From assembly GCF_027532025.1 (NCBI RefSeq), contig NZ_JAPZSY010000014.1:1-61549 (forward strand): a stretch of DNA of 61,549 nt. The letters run 5' to 3'. The notes below the pieces were generated by a model. The model was not told where the DNA came from. It did no database searches and was given only the letters and a program-made list of their open reading frames with translations. Below, piece after piece: positions 8,752 to 16,034 of this stretch (its first letter is position 1; each line of letters opens with the position of its first letter). Source of the DNA: Inhella sp. Its GTDB lineage: Bacteria > Pseudomonadota > Gammaproteobacteria > Burkholderiales > Burkholderiaceae_C. The translations under genes and the position numbers were made by a program.

Positions 8752-8767
8752 GTGGACAAATGTACAC
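8752..8767. promoter_or_regulatory. candidate FabR/DesT-type operator
   Basis: An imperfect 16-nt palindrome, GTGGACAAATGTACAC, lies in the divergent intergenic region 44 nt before the reductase start; six of eight pairs match. Its ACA-N2-TGT core resembles the core I recall for FabR sites upstream of fabA/fabB. Position and symmetry suit an operator for the adjacent TetR regulator. No convincing -35/-10 pair was placed around it. Confidence 0.45.
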
Positions 8768-8810
8768 AATGCGGACGTCGCCCACTTTGGCGGCGCCCCA
8801 AAGGTTTCTC

Positions 8811-9932
8811 ATGTCCAGCCTTGCCGCCTCCCACCCCACCTCGGCCGAGCGAATCGCCCGGCCCCTGGTGCGCCTGCTCCGTCACCCCCTGGTGGACAAC
8901 GTGGTTCGGCTCAGCACCGTGGAGGACGTGATGCAACACGTGCGCCCCACAGCCTCGCTCACCGAAGTGCGGGCCCGCGTGCTGGCCGTGCGCGACGAAA
9001 CCCCCGACACCCGCACCTGGCTGCTGCAACCCAACGCCCTGTGGCGCGGCCATCAAGCGGGCCAGCATGTGACCGTGCGCACCGTGCGCGACGGCCGGCG
9101 CGTGCAGCGCCCCTACAGCCTGTCGTCCGCCCCGGGTGATGGGCCCCTGGCCATCACCGTTAAGCGCCAGCCCGGCGGCTTGGTGTCCAACCACCTGCAC
9201 GACACCCTGCGCGTGGGCGACGTCGTCGCCCTGGGTGCGGCCGAGGGCGACTTCGTGCTGCCCGCCGTGCTGCCCACGCGTCTCACCTTGCTCAGCGCGG
9301 GCAGTGGCATCACCCCCGTCATGGCCTTGCTGCGCGAGCTGCGCCGGCGCGGGCACGACGGCGCCATTGCCTTCGTGCACGTGTGCCGCACCCCGCAAGA
9401 CCTGATCTTTGGCGATGAGCTGCGCGCGTTGGCTGCCCGCTGCCCCGAGCTGCCGGGTCTGCGCGTGCACCTGCACGTCAGCGCCAGCACCGGCCGCTGG
9501 ACGCCGGCCGACTTGGCTCGCGCCGTGCCCGATTGGGCTGGTCGCGCCACCTGGCTGTGCGGCCCTTCTGCGTTCATGGACGCCGTCAGCGCGCATTGGG
9601 CCACTCACGGTGCGCGCGCTCCGCTGCATCGCGAACGCTTCACCCCTGCCTGGACGCCGCCCCAGCCGCTGGACATGCCCGTGGCCGTGCAAGCCGCCCG
9701 CAGCGGCCGTGCTTTTGCCAGCACCGGCGCCTCCTCCCTGTTGCTGCAGGCCGAGCAAGCGGGCCTCGCGCCCCAGCACGGCTGCCGCATCGGCATCTGC
9801 CGCTCTTGCCAGTGCGTCAAGCGCAGCGGCACGGTGCAAAACCTGCAAACCGGCGCGCTCAGCAGCGAGCCGAACGAACTCATCCGCCTGTGCGTGAGCG
9901 CTGCGCGTTCTGACCTGACTCTAGACCTGTGA
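8811..9932 (+). CDS. ferredoxin reductase-like oxidoreductase with C-terminal 2Fe-2S domain (desaturase partner)
   Basis: 373 residues. An FAD domain (RPYSLSSAP near residue 100) is followed by an NAD(P) domain (LLSAGSGITPVMALLREL) and a plant-type 2Fe-2S ferredoxin domain with CRIGICRSCQC plus a final cysteine near the C-terminus. This architecture passes electrons from NAD(P)H through flavin to 2Fe-2S. It ends 10 nt before the desaturase gene and is the likely electron donor, as in DesC. The ATG at 8811 was chosen over an in-frame upstream ATG because the family starts with a short hydrophilic lead. Confidence 0.9.
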   Translation: MSSLAASHPTSAERIARPLVRLLRHPLVDNVVRLSTVEDVMQHVRPTASLTEVRARVLAVRDETPDTRTWLLQPNALWRGHQAGQHVTVRTVRDGRRVQRPYSLSSAPGDGPLAITVKRQPGGLVSNHLHDTLRVGDVVALGAAEGDFVLPAVLPTRLTLLSAGSGITPVMALLRELRRRGHDGAIAFVHVCRTPQDLIFGDELRALAARCPELPGLRVHLHVSASTGRWTPADLARAVPDWAGRATWLCGPSAFMDAVSAHWATHGARAPLHRERFTPAWTPPQPLDMPVAVQAARSGRAFASTGASSLLLQAEQAGLAPQHGCRIGICRSCQCVKRSGTVQNLQTGALSSEPNELIRLCVSAARSDLTLDL

Positions 9933-9942
9933 AGGAAGCGCC

Positions 9943-11025
9943 ATGAGCTTCGCCGCCCCCACCCACCTCACCCGCGAACAAGTCGCGCAGTTCCAAACCG
10001 AGGTCGACGCCATCCGCGAGCGCGTGATGAACGACCTCGGTCAGGCCGATGTCGACCACCTGCGTCGCATCATTTGGCGCTGCCGCGCCAGCGAAGCGGC
10101 GGGCCGCGCGCTGCTGCACTTCGGCGTGGGGCCGCTCAGCTGGCTGGGCGGCGTGCTGGCCTTGGCCCACGCCAAGATCCTGGACAACATGGAGATCGGC
10201 CACAACGTCATGCACGGCCAGTACGACTGGACGGGCGACCCGGCGCTGAACTCCCAAACTTACGAGTGGGACATCGCCTGCGACGGCGACAGCTGGCGCC
10301 ACTCGCACAACGTGGTGCACCACACGTACACCAACATCCTGGGCAAGGACCGCGACCTCGGCTACTCCCTGCTGCGCATGACACCCGAGCAGCGCTGGAA
10401 GCCGCGCCACTGGCTGCAGCCCATCGCCAACGCCATGCTCGCCATGGGCTTCCAGTACGGCGTGGGCTCGCACGACCTGGAGCTGGGCCGCTACAAGCAC
10501 GGCGCCCTGCCCAAACCCGTGTTCATGGACCGCTGGAAGCGTTTCCGCCGCAAGGTCGGCCTGCAATGGGCCAAGGACTACGCGCTGTTCCCGCTGCTGG
10601 CGTGGCACGGCTGGCTGCGCGTGCTGGCCGGCAACGCCGCGGCCAACCTGCTGCGCAACCTCTGGACCTACCTCGTCATCTTCTGCGGCCACTTCACTGA
10701 GGGCGTGGCCATCTACCGCCCCGAAGACTGCGAGAACGAAACCCGCGGCGACTGGTACCTGCGCCAGCTGTCCGGTTCCAGCAACCTCACCGGCCCGCGC
10801 TGGTTCCACGTGCTGACGGGGCACCTGAGCCACCAGATCGAGCACCACCTGTTTCCCGACATGCCCGCCCACCGCTACGCCGAGGTGGCGCCGCAGATCC
10901 AAGCGCTGTGCGCCAAGTACGGCCTTCGCTACAACACCGGCAGCTTGTGGAAGCAGTACGGCACGGTGATGAAGCGGATTTGGGTGAACACCTTTCCCCC
11001 GAAAGTGGCCGTGGCGCAAGGCTGA
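9943..11025 (+). CDS. membrane fatty acid desaturase
   Basis: 360 residues with the three histidine boxes of acyl-lipid/acyl-CoA desaturases: HNVMH near residue 87, HSHNVVHH near 120 and HQIEHH near 298. They bind the di-iron centre that inserts a cis double bond into an acyl chain. Hydrophobic stretches between the boxes indicate inner-membrane anchoring. A GAAGGA Shine-Dalgarno precedes the ATG. Co-transcribed with the upstream reductase and probably repressed by the divergent TetR protein. Confidence 0.93.
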   Translation: MSFAAPTHLTREQVAQFQTEVDAIRERVMNDLGQADVDHLRRIIWRCRASEAAGRALLHFGVGPLSWLGGVLALAHAKILDNMEIGHNVMHGQYDWTGDPALNSQTYEWDIACDGDSWRHSHNVVHHTYTNILGKDRDLGYSLLRMTPEQRWKPRHWLQPIANAMLAMGFQYGVGSHDLELGRYKHGALPKPVFMDRWKRFRRKVGLQWAKDYALFPLLAWHGWLRVLAGNAAANLLRNLWTYLVIFCGHFTEGVAIYRPEDCENETRGDWYLRQLSGSSNLTGPRWFHVLTGHLSHQIEHHLFPDMPAHRYAEVAPQIQALCAKYGLRYNTGSLWKQYGTVMKRIWVNTFPPKVAVAQG

Positions 11026-11124
11026 CCCAGCGGTGGAGGTGCAGGGTTGTCCTCATGGGCGAGGCTGGTGCGTCTGTTGGGGTCGGCTGGGTCCGCATGG
11101 CCCGCAGCTCTCGCTGCCGGTCTG

Positions 11125-11658
11125 TCAGGGCCGCGCACCCCGCAGGGCAACGCCATCCACGCTGCGAATGACGGGACAGTTCACCACCACGTCCAGCGGG
11201 GTTAGGCGCACTTCGCCTCGATCCTGGGCGGCCAACACATCCTCTTCGGAGCGCAGCTCGCGGCGCGGGTGTCCGGGCACCCAACGGACTTCCACCACTC
11301 GCCACAAGGGGCTGTAGTGGACCCCCTGACGATCTGGGCTGCTGGGCAGCGGGGCCGACTCGAACACGCTGATCTGCGCATCGTCGGCGAACTTGTAGAC
11401 GCGATCCACCAGTGAGCGGCCTCCAACGCCTCCGATGGCCGCGCGCAGGCGCGGTGCGTGATGCGCGCCCATCATCGAGGCCATGGCGGCGTCTGACACA
11501 TCGGTCACGATGTACTCGACCGTTTGGCCGTTGAACCAAGCGCGACTCAAAGGAAGCCGAATCTCGGTCGTTGTGGGTCCCTCAGGCAGGGTTGAGCACC
11601 CCAGCATCATCCCCGCCATCAGCAGGGCCGCCATCCGGCCTCGCAGGTGCCCCTTCAT
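11125..11658 (-). CDS. putative lipoprotein of unknown function
   Basis: 177 residues. A basic N-terminus and hydrophobic stretch end in a lipobox (MLGCS, cysteine near residue 20), so it is probably a lipid-anchored envelope protein. The mature part resembles no family I can name with confidence. Its ATG overlaps the stop of the upstream thioredoxin-fold gene by 4 nt, so the two are probably co-translated and may act together in the periplasm. Confidence 0.7.
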   Translation of the reverse strand: MKGHLRGRMAALLMAGMMLGCSTLPEGPTTTEIRLPLSRAWFNGQTVEYIVTDVSDAAMASMMGAHHAPRLRAAIGGVGGRSLVDRVYKFADDAQISVFESAPLPSSPDRQGVHYSPLWRVVEVRWVPGHPRRELRSEEDVLAAQDRGEVRLTPLDVVVNCPVIRSVDGVALRGARP

Positions 11659-12161
11659 GGCAGCAACTCCGCCACCGTGTCCCATGCTTCAGGGGGGATG
11701 CGGCCTGCCACACGCAGGTGCTCCCGGCCGTCGGGCCCGAACACCAGGGTCAGAGGCAGCTGGGTGGGGCGGGTGTGCAGACTGTGGCTGAAACCAGGGG
11801 AACCCCCCCACAGGGTCACGCCGCGCTGCGCTGCTTTGGGCTGGGTGATGGCGAGCAACTGCTCGTAGCGCCGCCAATCGCCCTCCGACTTGTCCAGGCT
11901 CACCATCACCAAGTCAAAGGGCTGATGCGCCCAACCGGCCAGGTTGCGGCGCAGTTCCGGCAACTTGTCGAGGCAAACCGCACAGCCGGTGGACCAGTAC
12001 ACCACCATCACCACCCGGCCCTGCTGCGACTTCAAGTCAAAGTTTGGGCCTCGGAGCGTGGGGCCACGAAGCTCGAACGGCTCAACCGGCGCTGCGGACG
12101 CGCTCGTGGTCATCGCCCCAAGGGCCAGCAGCATGGACAACACAACAACCAGACGGGGCAT
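11655..12161 (-). CDS. periplasmic thioredoxin-fold protein (TlpA-like)
   Basis: 168 residues with a cleavable-looking signal peptide (hydrophobic core, then ASAAP) and a thioredoxin fold: VVMVVYWSTGCAVCLDKLPE carries a CxxC active site, followed by LVMVSLDKS and a cis-Pro region at QLPLTLVFG. It is likely a periplasmic disulfide reductase or thiol transfer protein of the TlpA/ResA class. It is co-directional and overlapping with the lipoprotein gene, and divergent from the AAA+ module. Confidence 0.8.
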   Translation of the reverse strand: MPRLVVVLSMLLALGAMTTSASAAPVEPFELRGPTLRGPNFDLKSQQGRVVMVVYWSTGCAVCLDKLPELRRNLAGWAHQPFDLVMVSLDKSEGDWRRYEQLLAITQPKAAQRGVTLWGGSPGFSHSLHTRPTQLPLTLVFGPDGREHLRVAGRIPPEAWDTVAELLP

Positions 12162-12233
12162 GAGACTCTCCTTGCGAAAGACAGGAGTCGATCTCTGTCC
12201 TGCAGTCCTTACAGCCTGGCCGTTGCGGTGAAG

Positions 12234-12261
12234 TTGCGCATGCGGCGTTGCCGCGTATCCT
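12234..12261 (+). promoter_or_regulatory. possible sigma70 promoter for the AAA+ module
   Basis: TTGCGC (12234-12239), a 16-nt spacer and TATCCT (12256-12261) lie 27 nt before the first ATG of the two-gene AAA+ unit. The -10 hexamer is a moderate match to consensus. Confidence 0.3.
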
Positions 12262-12287
12262 GATCACAGATAACCAAGCAGCCCCCT

Positions 12288-12650
12288 ATGCAATCCCGCC
12301 CCACTCAGTCCCCTCTCGGCCACAAGGTGGCCATGTCCCTTTGCGCCGCCAGCCTTGTTGTGATCGGCGTCTCCACCTACCTCGTACACCTTGCCCCGTT
12401 GCGGGCGATTGGTGACGAGCGCTACGGCGCGCTCAAGGAGGCCTGTAGCGCGAATCCGGGTTGCAAGGGGGTTCGGGTGCTCTGGCATCCGCGCGATGGC
12501 TACGTCGACAAGCCGGCTGTATCGGTGCTGGTGTCTATCGAGGGCGACGCGAAAGCTCGGCGCCCCGCCATCGAGGCGATCAATGCCGCAGCGGCGCTGG
12601 GGGAAGACCCCGTGCCCGTGATCGAGAACCGCATCATTCGAGGCCGCTAA
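12288..12650 (+). CDS. small membrane-anchored protein upstream of AAA+ ATPase
   Basis: 120 residues. One hydrophobic segment at about residues 14-35 probably anchors it in the inner membrane. The remainder is soluble, with two cysteines close together (EACSANPGC) and an alpha/beta-looking tail. I recognise no family. The stop codon TAA shares its last A with the ATG of the AAA+ gene, so translation is tightly coupled and the product is likely a partner or adaptor of that ATPase. Upstream DNA is divergent to the thioredoxin-fold gene. Confidence 0.7.
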   Translation: MQSRPTQSPLGHKVAMSLCAASLVVIGVSTYLVHLAPLRAIGDERYGALKEACSANPGCKGVRVLWHPRDGYVDKPAVSVLVSIEGDAKARRPAIEAINAAAALGEDPVPVIENRIIRGR

Positions 12651-14836
12651 TGCGTTTCCTTCTCTATCCCTTCTTCTGGGTCATGTTCCAGGCTGCCGAC
12701 CTCATTCGGTGGCCCGGTCGCCGGTTCCCACGCATGGGCACGGCGCTCTTTTCGATCCCAGCAGTCCTGCTACTCCTGAGCTGGGGCTTGGCCGCGATGC
12801 TGGGCGACCGCATTCAGCCCCGCCCGGGCGGCTTGATCGGCGTGGATCAGGAGGCGGTGCGCCAAGTGGCCATGCTTGCTGCTGGCTGCATCGGGTTGAT
12901 GGTCCTGGCCACTGTCTCGCTGGTCCGTCGGCTCTACCCTGTCGTCACGATGCTGCTGTACTTCGGCGCGGCCGCTGCTGGCTTCATCTGGCTGCTGACC
13001 TACTGCCCGCTGTTTCTGATCTACGGGCCTTGGACGCTGCTGATGCTTTACCCCCTGGCCGTGGTCGCAGTCAGCGCGCCTTTCGTCATGGGTTGGTCGA
13101 CCTTCGCCGAGCGTCCTCGCGCCCGCAACGAAAGCCTGGAACGAGTCAAGCGCTTCGTGGAGGGAGACAACGTCGGCTCCCAACACCAGGGTCACGCCGG
13201 CAGCCATCCCTACCAGGCCCAGCCACCGCACAGCACTGGTGGCACCGATCACCAGACTGCTACGCCGGCCATGGGCGCAGGTCCGTCGTCCGCTTTCGAT
13301 GTGTCCATGCCGACCCGCAACCTGAGTTCGATCGCCGGCATGTCTGCTCTGAAGGCCGACCTAGAGCCGGTCCTTGCGAAGTTCCGCGTCTGGCACCAGT
13401 CTCGCGATAACCCCAAGGCTCCCCGCCCTGAGCCCGTCGACCGGAACGGCATCTTGTTCACCGGCCCACCCGGCAACGGCAAGTCCACGATGGCTGAGGC
13501 CATCGCCGGGGAACTGCGACTCCCTCTCCTGCGAGTGGGGACGCAAGACCTCAGTTCGAAGTGGGTGAACGAGACCGCCGAGAAGATCACGGCAGTGGTG
13601 AACGAGGCCATCGCGATTGCCCCTTGCGTGTTGTTCATCGACGAGATGGACGCCGTCGCGCCTCGCCGGGATAGCAATAGCTCCCACCAGGAAGACAAGA
13701 AGGGTGTGAACACCCTCTTGCAACAGATCGACCGTCTGCGCAAGAAGTGCGTCCTGCTGGTTGGTGCCACCAACTTCTTGGAGAACATGGACGCGGCCGT
13801 GGTGCGGGACGGGCGTTTCGACTTCCGCATCGAAATCCCCTGGCCGGACGAGGAAGCCCGATTTGGCATCCTGACTGCGCTGGCAGCCAAGCACAAGGTC
13901 GCCCTGCCAACCGATGTGGCCCAGGCAGCGGCCAAGCGATGGGAGCGCCGCAGCGCTGCCTTCATCGAGAACGTGGTGAAGCGCCTGCGCGACGAGATGC
14001 AAGCGTCACCTGGCGCGACTGCAACGAGCGCCATGGTGCGTGCGGCCGACCGAGCCGTCAGCAAACGGGCTGGCAGCATGCCGAGGGCTGGCCGCAAGCT
14101 GAGCGATCTGGCCCTCCTGCCGGATGTGAAGCGCCAAGCAGGCTCCATCGTGTCCCGACTCGCCCATTGGGATGAGATCACCGATCAGGGCGGCACGCCG
14201 CCTCGTGGCATCTTGCTCTATGGCCCCCCGGGCACCGGCAAGACCGAGCTCGTCAGCGCCATGGCACGCGAGTTGGGCGAGTGGCACATGTTCGAGGTCC
14301 GCACGGCCGAGATCCTGGCCGACTCACGCAGCTTTTCCAAGGTGATCGAACTGGCAACCACCCATCGGCCGGCGTTCGTCTTCATTGACGAGGCGGACGA
14401 CTTGTTGAAGGACCGGACGGCCTCCTACAACGCCACCGCCACGAACGAAATCCTCAAGGCCATCGACGGCACGATGGGCGCGGTACCCGAGGTTGTGTTC
14501 GTGGCCGCGACGAACAACCCAGACGCCATCGACGCGGCGGCCAAGCGCAGCGGTCGGTTCTCCGAGAAGCTGTTCCTCGACCTGTTCCGCGGCGACGAGC
14601 TGGTGGCCTTCATCGCGCACCACATCGAGCGGAACGCAGCGAAGCTGCAACTCGAAACTGGGCTGGGTGCGGACGCCATCGCTGCCTGCATTCAGGCTGC
14701 AGGCCCGGCTGACATCATCGGCGTCATGAACTCAGCCGTGAACGCCACCTTCGACGGAAGCGCTGGCGCTGGTAAGCGCCGCAGTGTGACGCTCGCTGAC
14801 ATCGAGCGAGCCACTGCCGAACTGCGAGCCGTTTGA
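12650..14836 (+). CDS. membrane-anchored tandem AAA+ ATPase
   Basis: 728 residues. The first 145 or so hold about four hydrophobic segments, then a Gln/His/Ser-rich linker (about 180-220), then two AAA+ modules. Module 1 has Walker A GPPGNGKST near 270, Walker B VLFIDEMD near 327 and an RDGRF arginine-finger region. Module 2 has GPPGTGKTE near 523, VFIDEADD near 577 and RSGRF. Tandem AAA+ cores of Cdc48/NSF style act as unfoldases or remodelers; a multi-span N-terminal anchor is unusual for them and, unlike FtsH, no protease domain follows. Substrate unknown. Confidence 0.88.
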   Translation: MRFLLYPFFWVMFQAADLIRWPGRRFPRMGTALFSIPAVLLLLSWGLAAMLGDRIQPRPGGLIGVDQEAVRQVAMLAAGCIGLMVLATVSLVRRLYPVVTMLLYFGAAAAGFIWLLTYCPLFLIYGPWTLLMLYPLAVVAVSAPFVMGWSTFAERPRARNESLERVKRFVEGDNVGSQHQGHAGSHPYQAQPPHSTGGTDHQTATPAMGAGPSSAFDVSMPTRNLSSIAGMSALKADLEPVLAKFRVWHQSRDNPKAPRPEPVDRNGILFTGPPGNGKSTMAEAIAGELRLPLLRVGTQDLSSKWVNETAEKITAVVNEAIAIAPCVLFIDEMDAVAPRRDSNSSHQEDKKGVNTLLQQIDRLRKKCVLLVGATNFLENMDAAVVRDGRFDFRIEIPWPDEEARFGILTALAAKHKVALPTDVAQAAAKRWERRSAAFIENVVKRLRDEMQASPGATATSAMVRAADRAVSKRAGSMPRAGRKLSDLALLPDVKRQAGSIVSRLAHWDEITDQGGTPPRGILLYGPPGTGKTELVSAMARELGEWHMFEVRTAEILADSRSFSKVIELATTHRPAFVFIDEADDLLKDRTASYNATATNEILKAIDGTMGAVPEVVFVAATNNPDAIDAAAKRSGRFSEKLFLDLFRGDELVAFIAHHIERNAAKLQLETGLGADAIAACIQAAGPADIIGVMNSAVNATFDGSAGAGKRRSVTLADIERATAELRAV

Positions 14837-14881
14837 GTCGGGCACGTGAGGCGGGGAATCCGATTCACGTGCCTGTCTTGA

Positions 14882-15163
14882 TCAGCCCGGCTGCAGTGCC
14901 AGCCTGACCGTACCAGCTAAGGCGATCAGCGCAGTGACCACGCCGAGAGCAATGGGCATCGGCTCTTGAAGCCAAGCCTGCTTGACTGCCCACCACAGCG
15001 ACAACCAAACAGACTCGGTGACCTCAACAGGGGGTGAGATGGCGAGTGCCAGGTCTTCCGGCGGCGCGCCGGAGCTGGCCACATCCAGGTAGTCGATCCG
15101 GCGTAGGAAGAACTGCTCACGGGCGTCCTCCCACTGCTCGCGTGTCGGCCATTGCATGTTCAT
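14882..15163 (-). CDS. small tail-anchored membrane protein
   Basis: 93 residues: an acidic/basic soluble N-terminal half (MNMQWPTREQWEDAREQ start) and a C-terminal hydrophobic helix (IALGVVTALIALAGTVRLAL) ending only three residues from the C-terminus, so it may be tail-anchored. It converges with the AAA+ gene, 45 nt away. I recognise no family. A weak AGGACGG ribosome site precedes the ATG. Composition fits a real gene, but a small ORF in GC-rich DNA keeps confidence moderate. Confidence 0.5.
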   Translation of the reverse strand: MNMQWPTREQWEDAREQFFLRRIDYLDVASSGAPPEDLALAISPPVEVTESVWLSLWWAVKQAWLQEPMPIALGVVTALIALAGTVRLALQPG

Positions 15164-15193
15164 CGCTGCATTCCGTCCTAGCTACGGGGGCGG

Positions 15194-15397
15194 TCAGGAG
15201 GTTGGAACCTTGGGAAGAGGCGGACCACCGCTTGGCGCTGGCGAGCCGCTCTTGTTCTCGGACACCTTGCTACGGACGTATTGCTCACCTGCCCTTCGTG
15301 CTGCAGCAGTCTGGGCAGCGCCGCCCGGGAAGCCACCGGCTCGACGCGCTGCCGACGACATCTCACGCTTCATCGCCTTCTGGTCGCCCTTACCCAT
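15194..15397 (-). CDS. small basic Gly/Ala/Ser-rich protein (hypothetical)
   Basis: 67 residues beginning MGKGDQKAMKREM. The first seven residues recall the MGKGD start of small ribosomal proteins of the THX type, but the rest does not match. It is strongly basic in the N-terminal half and Pro/Ser-rich at the end. The frame stays open upstream through a tandem repeat unit that would add the residues DLTPGQLKAQTGFD, so the start is uncertain. Co-directional with the 93-residue gene, 30 nt upstream of it. Confidence 0.4.
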   Translation of the reverse strand: MGKGDQKAMKREMSSAARRAGGFPGGAAQTAAARRAGEQYVRSKVSENKSGSPAPSGGPPLPKVPTS

Positions 15398-15414
15398 ATC
15401 GAAGCCCGTCTGGG

Positions 15415-15472
15415 CCTTGAGCTGACCCGGGGTCAGGTCTTCCCTTTTGCCCCTTGAGCTGACCCGGGGTCA
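15415..15472. repeat. two copies of a 21-nt direct repeat containing a palindrome
   Basis: A 21-nt unit occurs at 15415-15435 and again at 15452-15472 (period 37 nt). Each contains the palindrome TGACCCGGGGTCA. Between them lies GGTCAGGTCTTCCCTTTTGC, nearly identical to a segment at 16011-16030. Such GGTCAGGTCTT(G)CCTTTTG blocks are familiar from REP/RAYT-type loci of Burkholderiales (recollection). They bound the gene-free stretch that follows. Confidence 0.75.
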
Positions 15473-16008
15473 CCCATTAGCCGCCTCCGTCAAGTAGCAA
15501 AAGCGAACCCCTGCCCCGAGCGGGCGCGGTCGTTCTTCCATCCAAAGCCGTCTTCCCAGTCGTCGAAGTCCAGCACACTTGGTTCTCGATGTTTTGGTTG
15601 CGCCGCAGCGCACCAGTCACCCATCAGGATCAAGGCCCTGGGCCTCGCGGCCTGAGCCCCTGGCGGCATTCACCGCCCCAGAAAACCCTCTGTTCCCCAG
15701 CGCGTCCAATCATTCCGGCCTGATACATGTTCGGCCGGCACAGGTCTTGTGGCTGCGCCGCCGTGCCTCACGGTCTTGGCGCTCCAACCCCATCTGGCTC
15801 GCGCTGCGGGCGCTGCGTCCTTCTCGGAACTGAGCGGGATCGGCGCGGGCTGGCATTCAGGTCTCATGGTTCTGCCAACCCCATAGCTGCTTGGCCCGCG
15901 CCGTCCCTTCACCTTGCACTCCTTGGTTCAGCCGAAGGCGCGCGCCGCATCAAACGGCGCGCCGCTCTTCATCACGGGGAAAAAGGCCCGCGCCAGCTTG
16001 TGGGTACT
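15473..16008. other. gene-free, probably decayed insertion region
   Basis: About 540 nt without a convincing gene on either strand. Its two ends carry related REP-like repeat blocks (15429-15452 and 16009-16034), and its right part holds a minus-strand transposase-like remnant. No ribosome site, promoter or RNA gene was recognised. It looks like debris of one or more mobile-element insertions at the right border of the accessory zone. Confidence 0.55.
15928..16008 (-). pseudogene. transposase C-terminal remnant (possibly IS110-like)
   Basis: On the minus strand, a 26-residue end starting STHKLARAFF, continuing PVMKSGAPFD and ending ARAFG then a stop, resembles the C-terminus of IS110/IS116-type transposases (KLAR... 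PFD pattern). Upstream codons come from the neighbouring repeat and ybiB, so no intact gene remains. Family assignment is from memory and weak. Confidence 0.3.
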
Positions 16009-16034
16009 GGGGTCAGGTCTTGCCTTTTGCCACC
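16009..16034. repeat. third REP-like block, overlapping the 3-prime end of ybiB
   Basis: GGTCAGGTCTTGCCTTTTGC at 16011-16030 repeats the 15431-15450 block with one change. Read on the minus strand it supplies the final residues AKGKT and the TGA stop of ybiB, so the repeat replaced the original end of that gene. Confidence 0.7.

Noticed and set aside
13249-14181. Minus-strand frame of 310 codons opposite the AAA+ gene
   Set aside because: Arg/Ser/Ala-rich shadow without motifs; the plus strand has intact Walker motifs.
15415-15472. Start of a CRISPR array
   Set aside because: Only two repeat copies with a 16-nt spacer that itself belongs to a dispersed repeat; no cas genes.
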